Shown here in pieces: positions 35,505-44,001 of a DNA stretch of 64,000 nt. Within the stretch, counting starts at the first letter, position 1; each line of letters opens with the position of its first letter. The translations under genes were made by a program, and so were the position numbers. Below the pieces are notes generated by a model that did no database searches, was not told where the DNA came from, and saw only the letters and a program-made list of their open reading frames with translations. The stretch covers positions 23,508-87,507 of the forward strand of contig JAIXZA010000059.1 of assembly GCA_027489965.1 (NCBI GenBank). Direction: 5' to 3'. This DNA is from Verrucomicrobiaceae bacterium (GTDB taxonomy: Bacteria > Verrucomicrobiota > Verrucomicrobiia > Verrucomicrobiales > Verrucomicrobiaceae).

Positions 35505-37508
35505 CTATTTTTTCCACTGCCAAGCCTCATCAAAGAAATCCGCAGCAAGGATGCCGCCCGGAGCTCGCGGCGTCTTAGGCTGATTCAAATCGATCACAGC
35601 CCAATCCGGCAGTTTGGCAATTTGGCGCGCATTGTTCAGATAGTCATATTCACGATAGGTGAAGCTGCTATTAATGACGATGTAGCGCTTTAGATTCAGC
35701 GGATTCGGATACACCAAAATAGGCGCATGGTGAGCCGCGTCATACGTCTTGCCATTGGCCACAAGCTTTTCCTTTGTCCACTGGATCGGTAGCTTAGCGA
35801 TCACTTTAGCCAGCACCGCATTACTCTGAGGATCGCCCCAAAGGATGAGATTATTGCCTGCAATGTCGGCATCGTTGATCGCGCTGTCATCCTTTGCAGG
35901 CGCATCGCCACGGAACTGCCGCCGCCACTCAAACGCGGCACGCTCCATTTCAGCCTTCGACCATTCACCGACCTTGGCATTCAGTGCTGCACCCGTCGGT
36001 TTCACAAAAAGGAAGCTATCCATGAAGGCGTCATCAATAGGACCAGAGAGCCCATGCTGTTTCACCAGCTTATCATCCTCGTGTGCTCTAAGAGATTGCT
36101 GCCACTTTCCGTCAGAACGACGTAAATGCACGAGCCATGAGCGATCTGATTTAGGCATCAGCACTTCGATCTTTGAGCCATCAATGATGACCGTGGGTTT
36201 TTCCCGAACACTCAGCGGACAGTGCCCCGGCTGCATGTTGATGGTCAGAGCCGCGGTGTTCTGAGTTTTGATCGTCACTTCTGCGTCGCCAGTAATTTTA
36301 GCATGAATGCGAGTCCGTTCCCATTGCTGCACCAGCTCATCCACCGTGATCCAGTGCATTGTATTGTAGCGCAAGAACCAAGTCGCGAAGTGAACCTCTT
36401 TCGGCGTGCGATCCCGTCCCACAGCAGCGATAGCAGCCAGACGCTTCTCTATTTCAATGAGAGAATCAGGATGAATTTTATGAGGTGTCTGCGGACCGAT
36501 GATATGCTCCAGATCGATGTTTTCCATGCGGAGATATTTCTCCATGATGTCGGCAGCCTGCTTTTGTTTATCGATCTCGCCGCTGTAGGCAACCGTCGGC
36601 ACATGAAAGAGATTCAACGCACTATCGGTCGCGTTATACCAATGCCAGAGCGTCTTTTCATAGGTTGGGATTTTGGAAACATCTTCACTTTGGAAGACAT
36701 TCAGAAACTCAGGTGTCTCGGCAAAGCCCGCGCCGGGATTAGCCGCACACCATTTTTCAGAGTAATTCACTGCAAACTGCCAAGCTGCAGCTCCGCCCAT
36801 GCTGAAGCCACGAATGATCGTGCGATCCTCATCAATAGCATAGAACTTCTTGGCGTGTTCCAACGCTTCGATCAGATCCACTTCACCAGCGAACTTATTA
36901 GCGCAGCAGTAACGCCCATAAGGGTGCAGCACCAGCGTATTGGCTGGAGCCACATTGCCAACCTGCTTCCGCCGCTGATCAATGAAGGCGAGTTCACTGA
37001 GCGTTTCACCACGTCCATGACACCAAGCGTCTAAGCGCGAAGGAGCCCCCGAATAAGAGTCTGGGATAACCATGCCATAAGGCTGCACTGAACCGTCAAT
37101 TTTGGAGCGATAACCGCGCACCACTAGGCCTTTTTGCTTCGTCCAAGGAGCCTGAGCGTTTTTAAGTTGTTCTGCACGTTGCTTGCCTTCAGTCAGAGCC
37201 TCCTGCGCTAATTTGATCTCCGTTAGCTTATGGATTTCATTGTATTTGAGCGCCCAATCCACGCCTTTGTAGAAGATTTCCACATCTGGCAACAAGTCCT
37301 GCAACTGAGGATTTTTTGCCTGCGCTTTGACCGCAGCATCAATCGCCGTGCGTAGCTCTGAGAGCCCCTGCGTCAGCACCTTCGCGTCTGCCTCTGGTAC
37401 AGCGACGCCTGGGGGCGGGATAGGGCGGACATTTTCCGCAAGGTTATCTTTCGGGCCATCAGCAAGAACGACGGAGACAAAGAGGAAGGGGAGAATCTGA
37501 ACTTTCAT
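35505..37508 (-). CDS. Secreted alpha/beta-hydrolase (peptidase-like)
   Basis: A 667-residue exported protein. Start at the ATG at 37508 (MKVQILPFLFVSVVLADG, a signal peptide); the frame runs upstream to 37595 but those residues are not signal-like. Residues about 150-400 form an alpha/beta hydrolase with the nucleophile elbow GFSMGGAAAW (Ser about 236) and nearby NTLVLHPYGRYCCANKF. A C-terminal region about 410-667 is beta-rich with a Trp-rich linker and a late SNAVLAKVIAKLPIQW part, as in prolyl-oligopeptidase-like proteins of Planctomycetes and Verrucomicrobia. It may cleave peptides or esters outside the cytoplasm. Confidence 0.78.
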   Translation of the reverse strand: MKVQILPFLFVSVVLADGPKDNLAENVRPIPPPGVAVPEADAKVLTQGLSELRTAIDAAVKAQAKNPQLQDLLPDVEIFYKGVDWALKYNEIHKLTEIKLAQEALTEGKQRAEQLKNAQAPWTKQKGLVVRGYRSKIDGSVQPYGMVIPDSYSGAPSRLDAWCHGRGETLSELAFIDQRRKQVGNVAPANTLVLHPYGRYCCANKFAGEVDLIEALEHAKKFYAIDEDRTIIRGFSMGGAAAWQFAVNYSEKWCAANPGAGFAETPEFLNVFQSEDVSKIPTYEKTLWHWYNATDSALNLFHVPTVAYSGEIDKQKQAADIMEKYLRMENIDLEHIIGPQTPHKIHPDSLIEIEKRLAAIAAVGRDRTPKEVHFATWFLRYNTMHWITVDELVQQWERTRIHAKITGDAEVTIKTQNTAALTINMQPGHCPLSVREKPTVIIDGSKIEVLMPKSDRSWLVHLRRSDGKWQQSLRAHEDDKLVKQHGLSGPIDDAFMDSFLFVKPTGAALNAKVGEWSKAEMERAAFEWRRQFRGDAPAKDDSAINDADIAGNNLILWGDPQSNAVLAKVIAKLPIQWTKEKLVANGKTYDAAHHAPILVYPNPLNLKRYIVINSSFTYREYDYLNNARQIAKLPDWAVIDLNQPKTPRAPGGILAADFFDEAWQWKK

Positions 37509-37605
37509 GAAGGATAATAAACGCGGAATGGAACGGAATCTAATGACCAACCGCAAAGAAAGTGAAAGCTTTATTGAGGGAGATATTTCAGACAATTCTA
37601 ACCGG

Positions 37606-37714
37606 AATTTTAACCGCTAATAAACGCTCATTAGCGCTAATTTCAGAACCACAGCTTAAAGCTGCTGTGTGGGTTTAAATTAGCGTCTATTAGCGCTCAT
37701 TAGCGGTTCAATTA
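37606..37714. repeat. Inverted ATTAGCG repeat flanking the GxxExxY gene
   Basis: Two arms of about 37 bp (37606-37643 and 37678-37714) are imperfect inverted copies, built from ATTAGCG-type units (AACCGCTAAT, GCGCTAATTT). Between them is a second hairpin, CCACAGC...GCTGTGTGG. The region lies just after the stop of the GxxExxY gene; a matching ATTAGCGTCGATTAGCGG unit lies on its other side at 38182. Confidence 0.75.
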
Positions 37715-37739
37715 TCTGATTCAAAATGCACCGCGCTTA

Positions 37740-38162
37740 TCACTTTTGAATGAATTCACGAAGCACAAATCTTTTCCATTCCACTTTCCGAGTAGGGCCA
37801 AAGTTGATGAGATAGCCGACGGGCTGGCATGAGATGCGCATGTAGTTTAACAACTGAGCAATATGATCGCTGGAGATTGCAGTCACAGCCTTTATTTCAA
37901 CAATAATTCCACCGCTTACGAAGAGATCCGGGATATATCGTTTTTTGAGTTCGTTGCCTTTATAATGGAGTGAAAGTTCCTGCCTCGCAACAAAGCCTAT
38001 TCCTCTTAGACCCAACTCTAGCTCCATCGCCTCCTGATAAATTTCCTCTGCTAATCCACCGCCCAATTCCCCATAAACTTCAAAGGCTGCTGCCATCAAT
38101 TCATAACCTTCCCCTGCAAATGGAAAATCATCTTCAAGAGCGGGAAAATCATTGGCATTCAT
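37740..38162 (-). CDS. GxxExxY family protein (PD-(D/E)XK nuclease-like)
   Basis: A 140-residue member of the GxxExxY family. The naming motif is seen as GGGLAEEIYQEAM, and the second conserved block YIPDLFVSGGIIVEIKAV gives the D...E-x-K of a PD-(D/E)XK nuclease core. ISSDHIAQLLNYMRISCQPVGYLINFGP is the usual third block. Members often sit between repeated sequences, as here, where ATTAGCG units flank both ends. It is probably part of a mobile or repetitive element; the cellular role of the family is not known. Confidence 0.88.
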   Translation of the reverse strand: MNANDFPALEDDFPFAGEGYELMAAAFEVYGELGGGLAEEIYQEAMELELGLRGIGFVARQELSLHYKGNELKKRYIPDLFVSGGIIVEIKAVTAISSDHIAQLLNYMRISCQPVGYLINFGPTRKVEWKRFVLREFIQK

Positions 38163-38181
38163 GGTTTTAAAAATAGGCGGA

Positions 38182-38202
38182 TATTAGCGTCGATTAGCGG
38201 TA
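38182..38202. repeat. ATTAGCG repeat unit upstream of the GxxExxY gene
   Basis: ATTAGCGTCGATTAGCGGTAA, the same unit as the right arm of the repeat at 37678-37714 (ATTAGCGTCTATTAGCG...). It lies between the GxxExxY start codon and the end of the HslV-like gene, so the GxxExxY ORF is bracketed by matching sequences. Confidence 0.7.
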
Positions 38203-38215
38203 AAAAAATCTGACG

Positions 38216-38839
38216 CTATTTCTTGCGTGCCTTTTTCGCAACTTTGAAAGCCTTCACCGGTGCCGCAGGCTGAATCAGATCACATTGATAAATCTCGAAG
38301 GGAGATCCTGTGGCGCTATCAAACTCGGCTGAGGCGCTCAAGCCGGCTTTAACGATGTCCACCACGTCATCATACTGATCATAGACGCTTTGCATGGCTC
38401 CAAGCGCGTAGTCGCGACCTGAGCCAGCAGCCCAGAATTTATGAAACTGCTGCGCACTGCGATACGAGTATAGAGCAAAGATGCCGTGGGGATTGGCAAC
38501 AAGTCCGTAAAACTGAGTGGTCTCGTATTCCTCATCTTTAGAGGCCATGGTGGTCATGAAGTACTCCGCCTTCATCCAATGATGCGCATGGCGAAAAGTC
38601 TCAAAAATCATGTCCGTGCTAGAGAAGTCACGAGGCCTCTCAGGATTAGAGAAGTAACTGTTCATGACCACCAAACTGGCAGAGGTGCCGGTCAGACCAA
38701 TGTAGCTATCAGCGACCTTGGTGATCTTGGTTTTATTAACGATGTGATGGGCCTTTTGGCGCAGCGAGCCAAGGCAGCTCATGGTATCTGCGCCAATGCA
38801 GGCGACTCCGTTTTTCTGGGCTACGACGATGGTGGACAT
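38216..38839 (-). CDS. HslV/proteasome-like Ntn-hydrolase, orphan
   Basis: A 207-residue protein resembling the HslV peptidase and proteasome beta subunits. It starts MSTIVVAQKNGVACIGADTMSCLG, which aligns with E. coli HslV TTIVSVRRNGHVVIAGDG; removal of Met would leave Ser at the position of the catalytic Thr1, and the Asp17 equivalent is kept (GAD). Near the C-terminus AAGSGRDYALGAMQ matches the HslV GSG. A basic tail (VKAFKVAKKARKK) is extra. No hslU is adjacent, so this may be a self-compartmentalised peptidase like Anbu. Whether Ser1 is active is unknown. Confidence 0.75.
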   Translation of the reverse strand: MSTIVVAQKNGVACIGADTMSCLGSLRQKAHHIVNKTKITKVADSYIGLTGTSASLVVMNSYFSNPERPRDFSSTDMIFETFRHAHHWMKAEYFMTTMASKDEEYETTQFYGLVANPHGIFALYSYRSAQQFHKFWAAGSGRDYALGAMQSVYDQYDDVVDIVKAGLSASAEFDSATGSPFEIYQCDLIQPAAPVKAFKVAKKARKK

Positions 38840-38895
38840 ATGAACCCTCAGTGTGACAGAGCCTCACTCAGGCGCAAGCTCCACACGCTGTAACT

Positions 38896-39804
38896 TCAGT
38901 TTGCCGGCTCACCGAGATGCTTTTTGAAAAAAGCGGCTGCGATTTCCACCGTCTCGCCGCACCATGGCTCACTCATCCAGAAAGGATGGGGTGCATTTTT
39001 GAGCGTGTGCACGGAGGTTTCAATCCCCAGTGCTTTGAGCTTTTCCATCATCTCGGCACGGCCAATTTTCAGTGTGTCTTTCTCCCCTTCGATGAAGATC
39101 GTCGGTGGCACACCCGCACGCACGTGAGTGATGGGCGAAGCTGCTTTGTAGATTTCTGGTTTATCCTGTGCATTGGCTGCAAAAAAGAGCACGGCTCCCT
39201 CATTGGTCTTCGCACTATTGGCAGCCAGCATGTCCTGAGTAGCAGCCATGACGATGCAGGCTTTCACAGTGCTGGATTGATCTTGAAACGGACCCGCTCC
39301 TTCAAACTCAGGCAGACCCGCAGTCATTGCCGTTAAACATGACAGATGACCGCCTGCAGAACCACCCATGCAGCCGATTCGTTCAGGATCGAGCTTGAGC
39401 TCCTTAGCATGAGCCCGCAGGCAACGCAGCGCTGCTTTGCAATCATGCAGTGCCGCCGGGTATCTTGCCTCGGTGGAGAGTCGATAAGTCACTAGTGCCG
39501 TCACAAATCCACGAGCAGCAAGACGCTCCATCATCGGCTTATCAGACTCGATCTGACGGGCTTTCCAGCCGCCACCATGAATGTCCAGAATGCAGGGCCA
39601 GACACCCTCCGCATCAGGCACATAAACAAACAGTTCCACCGTATGCTCAGGATACCTGGCGACCTCTAGCGTTTTTAAAGTAAATCCCGCTGGCGTTTGC
39701 GGCAGCACCTTTTGCCACTTGGGTTTAGCAGGCGCAGTATCAGCAGCGTTGAGCGCAGAGACAAAGGCCAAAGCAGCAAGAGCAGTCGTGAAAAAATTCA
39801 TCAT
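38896..39804 (-). CDS. Secreted alpha/beta-hydrolase, BD-FAE/esterase type
   Basis: A 302-residue exported esterase or lipase-like protein. Signal peptide ending SALNAA. The oxyanion motif HGGGWKAR, the nucleophile elbow GGSAGGHLS, and acid/His regions (GEKDTLKIGRAEMM, NAPHPFWMSEPW) fit the hormone-sensitive-lipase-like/BD-FAE group, common among carbohydrate-esterase-like enzymes in this phylum. It starts at the ATG at 39804 (an ATG at 39801 is adjacent). Monocistronic; substrate unknown. Confidence 0.85.
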   Translation of the reverse strand: MMNFFTTALAALAFVSALNAADTAPAKPKWQKVLPQTPAGFTLKTLEVARYPEHTVELFVYVPDAEGVWPCILDIHGGGWKARQIESDKPMMERLAARGFVTALVTYRLSTEARYPAALHDCKAALRCLRAHAKELKLDPERIGCMGGSAGGHLSCLTAMTAGLPEFEGAGPFQDQSSTVKACIVMAATQDMLAANSAKTNEGAVLFFAANAQDKPEIYKAASPITHVRAGVPPTIFIEGEKDTLKIGRAEMMEKLKALGIETSVHTLKNAPHPFWMSEPWCGETVEIAAAFFKKHLGEPAN

Positions 39805-39862
39805 GAACGCCATCAACGCAGCACTCCGTCTATCGCTATCATATCATTTTCAGCTCAAGGTA

Positions 39863-41716
39863 TTACGGACGAACCCACAAAGGTTTGTCCAGTCCACGTG
39901 GGGGGACGAATCCTTTGGGAAGAATCAGGGGCCGCACTTGATCGCGCCTGTTCGGAGTGGAGATAGCGGGAGCGTATTGCATTGTATTTGACGCTAACTG
40001 CTCCTCAAGTACAGGCACAGCCTGGACAAGAGGCTCGGCCACAGGCAGCGCCAAAACGATGCGCGGACTGGGATTGAGATGAACTGGAAATGATTCATGC
40101 ACTACGAGTGCTTTTGCAATGGGCACCGCTTTTGGCACTGCGGGTTCTGGGGCGGGTTGGATTTTTTCAGCGGCGGGCGGGACACTTTTCACGTTGAGCA
40201 CAGGAGCCATAAGGTCAGTTTGTGGTTCTGCCTGACTCGGGGGAGCTGGGTGGGGATTGCTGGTCTTAAGCTTAGTGAGCGTGTGTTTGTTGCGCATAGG
40301 TAATGAGATAGCAACCTTGCTTTCAATCTGTTCAGTGTTGCTTTTTATTGCTGACGGCTGTGGACTGGATTTGGCAACAGCCACTTTTGGTGGCATAGCC
40401 TCTGAGTTCAGAGGCTTTCTTTTTACAGGTGAAGACTCTGCCTGACTCGGTGGTAGTGGTGGACGGTAGGGAATGCGGATCTTTGTCTCATTGACCGCGA
40501 GTTTGGAATTCTCAGGTAATGAACGCGTTGCTGTGCCGTTAGCTAGTTTGGCCCTTGGTTTCACGATCTCAGGTGACGGATTAGATTGGGCGACAGCCAC
40601 CTTCTTCTGCTGTGAAGGGACTTTGAATAAAACGGGTTTTTCTTGCGCGTGGGTAAGCACTGGAGGCGCCTTTACTGTATCGGTTTCCGCTACTTCTGAT
40701 GTTGGGTTTATTCGCGGTTTCAGATCCGGGGCTTTGGGCTGTGGAGCAGGCTCTGTTTTGGTCACGTTCTTTGAAAAGGGTTCCGAAATCTGGCTGCGAT
40801 TCAACCCATACAGAAGCACAAAACTCAGCAAGACCACAATGAAGACGGACAAGGCCTTTGATACTCTATCTTGGGTGGGCTTCGTGGTGATCGACTTTGC
40901 TTCTGTTTCCGAAATTTGGAGTGGCTGCAATAGCGCAGCCACCAGCTCGGTCACACTAGCAGAGTGGTAAGCGGAATCCGAATCCACATTACTGGCGATT
41001 AGGCGCTGCCAGTGATTGGGTATGCGTTTTTCACCACAGTGGGCGCTTCCTAATTCGACTACAACATCTCGGTGGCTCTGAGGTGTGGGCGTCTTACCAG
41101 TGAGCCAGAGAAAGAGCACATGACCCAGCCCAGAAACATCATCCCACACTGCCGCAGTTGCGCGCATTTCGGGCAGTTGCTTTTGCAGATCTGCTAGACC
41201 TAATTTGGCAATCGCGACGGTGTCGATATGGACTTCAACTCCGGCTATCCAGAGCTGTTCTGGGGAAAGGTTGCCGTGCCTACCTGCTGGGGTTTCTCTT
41301 AGCCAGCGGCTGAGCGCAGGCAAGTGCGGCGAGATTTGCGCCGTGGTTGCTGGTCCTTGGCGCGCTGTCCACTCTGCCAATGTCAGCCATTCAGTCGCGC
41401 CTTCTGGCAATGGGGGGAAAGCTTCAACCAGAGCGGTGACAGGCCGTTGTCCATCTTCGACACACACATCATGGAGTACCATCTGCTGCGCTGTGTGGCC
41501 ATGGCGTTGGCCGTGATTGATCAGGTCTATCAGAGGAACCTTTTCACGATCTGACAGTGGACGCTGAATCGGCAGCACATGCAGCAAAAAGATCTTTGTA
41601 CCACGCTTCGCCAGCCAGGTCACCGTACCTGAGGCATCCGCCATCATTTGACGGAGCAGCTGGTAACCACCGAAGCGAATTTGACCTGACTGGAACTGTG
41701 GAAGAGGCGTATTCAT
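39863..41716 (-). CDS. Membrane-anchored pseudokinase with proline-rich tail
   Basis: A 617-residue protein. Residues about 15-265 have a decayed protein-kinase fold: the catalytic loop reads GRHGNLSPEQLWI (H147-G-N149, so the catalytic Asp is Asn), no DFG is evident, and the C-lobe pattern WDDVSGLGHVLFLWLTGKTP...VSELVAALL remains. A membrane helix is at about 286-307 (ALSVFIVVLLSFVLLYG), followed by about 300 Pro/Ala/Lys-rich residues, presumably extracytoplasmic. The ATG at 41716 has GAGGGAG nine bases upstream. It is divergent from the 393-residue gene and probably belongs to the kinase/cell-wall locus. Kinase-fold assignment is by motif pattern only. Confidence 0.68.
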   Translation of the reverse strand: MNTPLPQFQSGQIRFGGYQLLRQMMADASGTVTWLAKRGTKIFLLHVLPIQRPLSDREKVPLIDLINHGQRHGHTAQQMVLHDVCVEDGQRPVTALVEAFPPLPEGATEWLTLAEWTARQGPATTAQISPHLPALSRWLRETPAGRHGNLSPEQLWIAGVEVHIDTVAIAKLGLADLQKQLPEMRATAAVWDDVSGLGHVLFLWLTGKTPTPQSHRDVVVELGSAHCGEKRIPNHWQRLIASNVDSDSAYHSASVTELVAALLQPLQISETEAKSITTKPTQDRVSKALSVFIVVLLSFVLLYGLNRSQISEPFSKNVTKTEPAPQPKAPDLKPRINPTSEVAETDTVKAPPVLTHAQEKPVLFKVPSQQKKVAVAQSNPSPEIVKPRAKLANGTATRSLPENSKLAVNETKIRIPYRPPLPPSQAESSPVKRKPLNSEAMPPKVAVAKSSPQPSAIKSNTEQIESKVAISLPMRNKHTLTKLKTSNPHPAPPSQAEPQTDLMAPVLNVKSVPPAAEKIQPAPEPAVPKAVPIAKALVVHESFPVHLNPSPRIVLALPVAEPLVQAVPVLEEQLASNTMQYAPAISTPNRRDQVRPLILPKGFVPPRGLDKPLWVRP

Positions 41717-41750
41717 TGCTGTCATCTCCCTCAAGGCTGCGGCTTTCCGC

Positions 41751-41763
41751 TTTCCGAAAAAAG
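41751..41763 (-). promoter_or_regulatory. TTCGGAAA motif upstream of pseudokinase gene
   Basis: On the minus strand TTTTTTCGGAAAG lies 34 bp before the pseudokinase start. It is one of seven copies of a CTTCGGAAA-type element near gene starts of this locus. Confidence 0.4.
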
Positions 41764-41824
41764 CAGCGGTTTTTAGGCCTTACTTGCACTGCCAACGCAT
41801 CGCTGTTAAAAGCGCAGCCACTCT

Positions 41825-43006
41825 ATGAGCCATAGCCACTCCCAAGAAGATGATCTCCTGCCAAAGGACGAAGAAGATGCGCAGAAGCGGCTCATCCGAT
41901 TCAGTCATTGGCGGGATATTCGCCCTGCCTTTCTTCGTGAGGATCGACTGGAGCCCATGCCTTCTGATGATACTGCGTTATTCTTTGGAGACATCCTCTG
42001 TAAAAAATTTGAAAAGGCGCTGCATCAAGCTTTCGCTCTTCCAAGTGACGCCGATCCACGTGACCGCGCGGTACGGCGTGAGGCACTCGCCCAAGTGCCA
42101 CGCCCATTATCGTGGATGGAAACTTGGCCTGATTTCTGGGACTTCTTCACCCGCGAGCGTCCGCAAAGTAAACCACGATTGAATTCACTTTTTGGTGGAT
42201 GGCCGTGGATGGATGAAATTGAGGCAGATGAAATCATGGCTGCCTGGGAAGCTGGTGCGCGCACTGATAGCCTAGCGACCTATTCTAAGATCACCGATCT
42301 CGGTGTGAATGTGCAGCGCACAGTCAATAGCATGGAGGCGCGACTCAATTTACCCTTCAAAGATTTAGCCCGTGATTGGTGTAAAAATCTGGGTTTGACC
42401 TCGCAGATCACATCAGGCTCTGAAGTTGTTTCCACCGAAGAAAAAACCTCTGGTAGCAGTGACGAGGATGGTCTCAGCTTCGGCGATAAGTTGGATGACC
42501 CCAATGCAGAGAACAGCGCCGAAGAAACTGGGCTGCGGGATCTGCGCCAAGTCCTGAAGCTACTGCCCCATGCTTTTTTTGAGGACATGACTGGTAAAGA
42601 ACGCGCCATTGTGGCGCTGCGCTTGTTTGGTGTGCCTCTTTATAAGTCGCCAGTGAGTGATTGCCCGCACATCGAGCCGCCGCGCGGGCGTGATGCTCTC
42701 TACAAGCACACCTTTGATGCTGTCATGAACAGGCTACAGCAAAAAGCGCTACAGATCGTCAGTGACCCCATCGTGCAAAAGCGACAGAAACCGAGCGCAC
42801 CGTCTGATGATAAAGACACGGCAGGGATCGTTGCTGGTATTTTAGAGAAGGACATTCGTCGCATTCTCTGCGCTTGGCTGGGGCACCCAGATGGCAAAGG
42901 CGTCATACTTTCGGAAAAAGCACCGTGTTGGCTCTTGGAGATGCTCAACGAGACCAAGCCGCAATGGCAAACCATCAATTTCAACGACCTGACTCAAGAG
43001 CCATGA
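41825..43006 (+). CDS. Conserved-locus protein of unknown function, faintly sigma-like
   Basis: A 393-residue soluble, acidic protein without signal or membrane segments. No family is recognised. Two features stand out: a Ser/Glu/Asp-rich segment about 195-235 that may be a linker, and LRQVLKLLPHAFFEDMTGKERAIVALRLFGVPLYKSP...GRDALYKHTFDAVMNRLQQKAL (about 240-310), whose layout (ER-A-I-V-A-LRLFG, then a putative recognition helix) resembles sigma region 4 or another HTH. The resemblance is weak. Its stop overlaps the next start (ATGA), so the two are coupled. Confidence 0.6.
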   Translation: MSHSHSQEDDLLPKDEEDAQKRLIRFSHWRDIRPAFLREDRLEPMPSDDTALFFGDILCKKFEKALHQAFALPSDADPRDRAVRREALAQVPRPLSWMETWPDFWDFFTRERPQSKPRLNSLFGGWPWMDEIEADEIMAAWEAGARTDSLATYSKITDLGVNVQRTVNSMEARLNLPFKDLARDWCKNLGLTSQITSGSEVVSTEEKTSGSSDEDGLSFGDKLDDPNAENSAEETGLRDLRQVLKLLPHAFFEDMTGKERAIVALRLFGVPLYKSPVSDCPHIEPPRGRDALYKHTFDAVMNRLQQKALQIVSDPIVQKRQKPSAPSDDKDTAGIVAGILEKDIRRILCAWLGHPDGKGVILSEKAPCWLLEMLNETKPQWQTINFNDLTQEP

Positions 43007-43959
43007 AAACACATCTTACGACAACAAAGCCGCTCACCTCATGGCTTGAAGAATGGCATCAGCACCAGGAATACCTGCGTGCACTGGACGAAGAACGCAC
43101 CGCCTCTGCACCAACTAGCGGCTCTAGCCTGCGGTTGCTGCCTTCCTACCCAACCACATCCACGACTGAGGGGCCGAATGTCGAGGTCGGCCAGGTGCGC
43201 GTGCTGCGCCCGCTGCCGATCACAGGTGCGCTAGATCTGCGACCTGTACTTGTGTTGCAGTCTGTAAAAGAGAGTGAGAGCTGGATCTGTGCGCCCTTCA
43301 GTCCGCTATCAGAGCCAGCGCATGAGGGGGAATGGCGCACGTCATTGGCCGTGAATGACCCGCGTCTCAGTGTGCTCAGCCTATGGGACAGTGCAGAGAT
43401 TGAGGGCACGCTCTTGGTCAGTGCGCGCCTCGTCCAGCAAGTGGATGCGGCCACGCTTAGCGCTGCGCAGTCCATCTGGTCTGCTTGGCATCAGGGCACG
43501 GCTTTAGCTGAGTCACTCAGCGCAGACATCGGGCCGCGCCTCGTTAGTTTGCTTGATCCACGACACAAATACACAGCCGAGGTCGGTGGCGCGCTCCAGC
43601 CTTGGGCTGAGTTACGCCGCTTCACACTGAAAAAGGCGACTCAGTACTCGGCTGCGGCTGACAGTACATTGGCGCTCGCCGCGTCGCCTTCTGGGTCGCA
43701 GGCGTTGGGACACTCGTATCGTTTAGGGGAAGCGGGGCTGCGCTTGGTCATCACGCTCCTTTCCCCCATGGAGGCTAAGCTACGTGTTTTAGATCCTGCT
43801 GAGCACCCGAGCGCTGCACTGGATGGTGGTAGCCTGTTGTTTGCCGACGGCACTCAGCTTGCTTTCACTGGCAGTGAGCTGGTTGTGCCTCTGGTCCACT
43901 TGGCTCAGGGTTTCGCCGCGATTGAGGCAAATGGTGAGCTGTTGAGTCTGCGAGATTAA
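43003..43959 (+). CDS. Protein of unknown function coupled to the upstream gene
   Basis: A 318-residue cytosolic-looking protein. Start ATG at 43003 within the stop of the previous gene (ATGA), preferred over a longer frame from 42874 that lies inside that gene. Central beta-rich part (about 60-150: VRVLRPLPITGALDLRPVLVLQSVKESESWICAPFSPL) and C-terminal part (about 215-310: RLVITLLSPMEAKLRVLDPAEHP, LLFADGTQLAFTGSELVVPLVHLAQGFAAIEANG). No family recognised. Its coupling suggests it works with, or restrains, the 393-residue protein. Confidence 0.62.
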   Translation: MKTHLTTTKPLTSWLEEWHQHQEYLRALDEERTASAPTSGSSLRLLPSYPTTSTTEGPNVEVGQVRVLRPLPITGALDLRPVLVLQSVKESESWICAPFSPLSEPAHEGEWRTSLAVNDPRLSVLSLWDSAEIEGTLLVSARLVQQVDAATLSAAQSIWSAWHQGTALAESLSADIGPRLVSLLDPRHKYTAEVGGALQPWAELRRFTLKKATQYSAAADSTLALAASPSGSQALGHSYRLGEAGLRLVITLLSPMEAKLRVLDPAEHPSAALDGGSLLFADGTQLAFTGSELVVPLVHLAQGFAAIEANGELLSLRD

Positions 43960-43960
43960 T

Positions 43961-43970
43961 CTTCGGAAAA
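43961..43970 (+). promoter_or_regulatory. CTTCGGAAAA motif before the FtsW-like gene
   Basis: CTTCGGAAAA preceded by GATTAAT, 31 bp before the FtsW-like start. The best-matching copies share the AT-rich lead (here GATTAAT, GATTAAAT at 50253), as if the motif sits just after a -10-like box. Confidence 0.5.
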
Positions 43971-44001
43971 CCTGCCTCGTGCAGACTTGGGATAGGGAGT
44001 C

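Noticed and set aside
37586..37600. TTTCAGACAATTCTA, a partial match to the GbsR/MarR operator core.
   Set aside because: Only the left half and part of the right match; there is no symmetric right arm, and it lies next to the repeat unit of the GxxExxY cassette.
42911..42921. TTCGGAAAAAG inside the 393-residue gene, 82 bp before the next start.
   Set aside because: It is coding (SEK), in a gene coupled by an ATGA overlap to the next, so a separate promoter there is not needed; kept out of the motif list.
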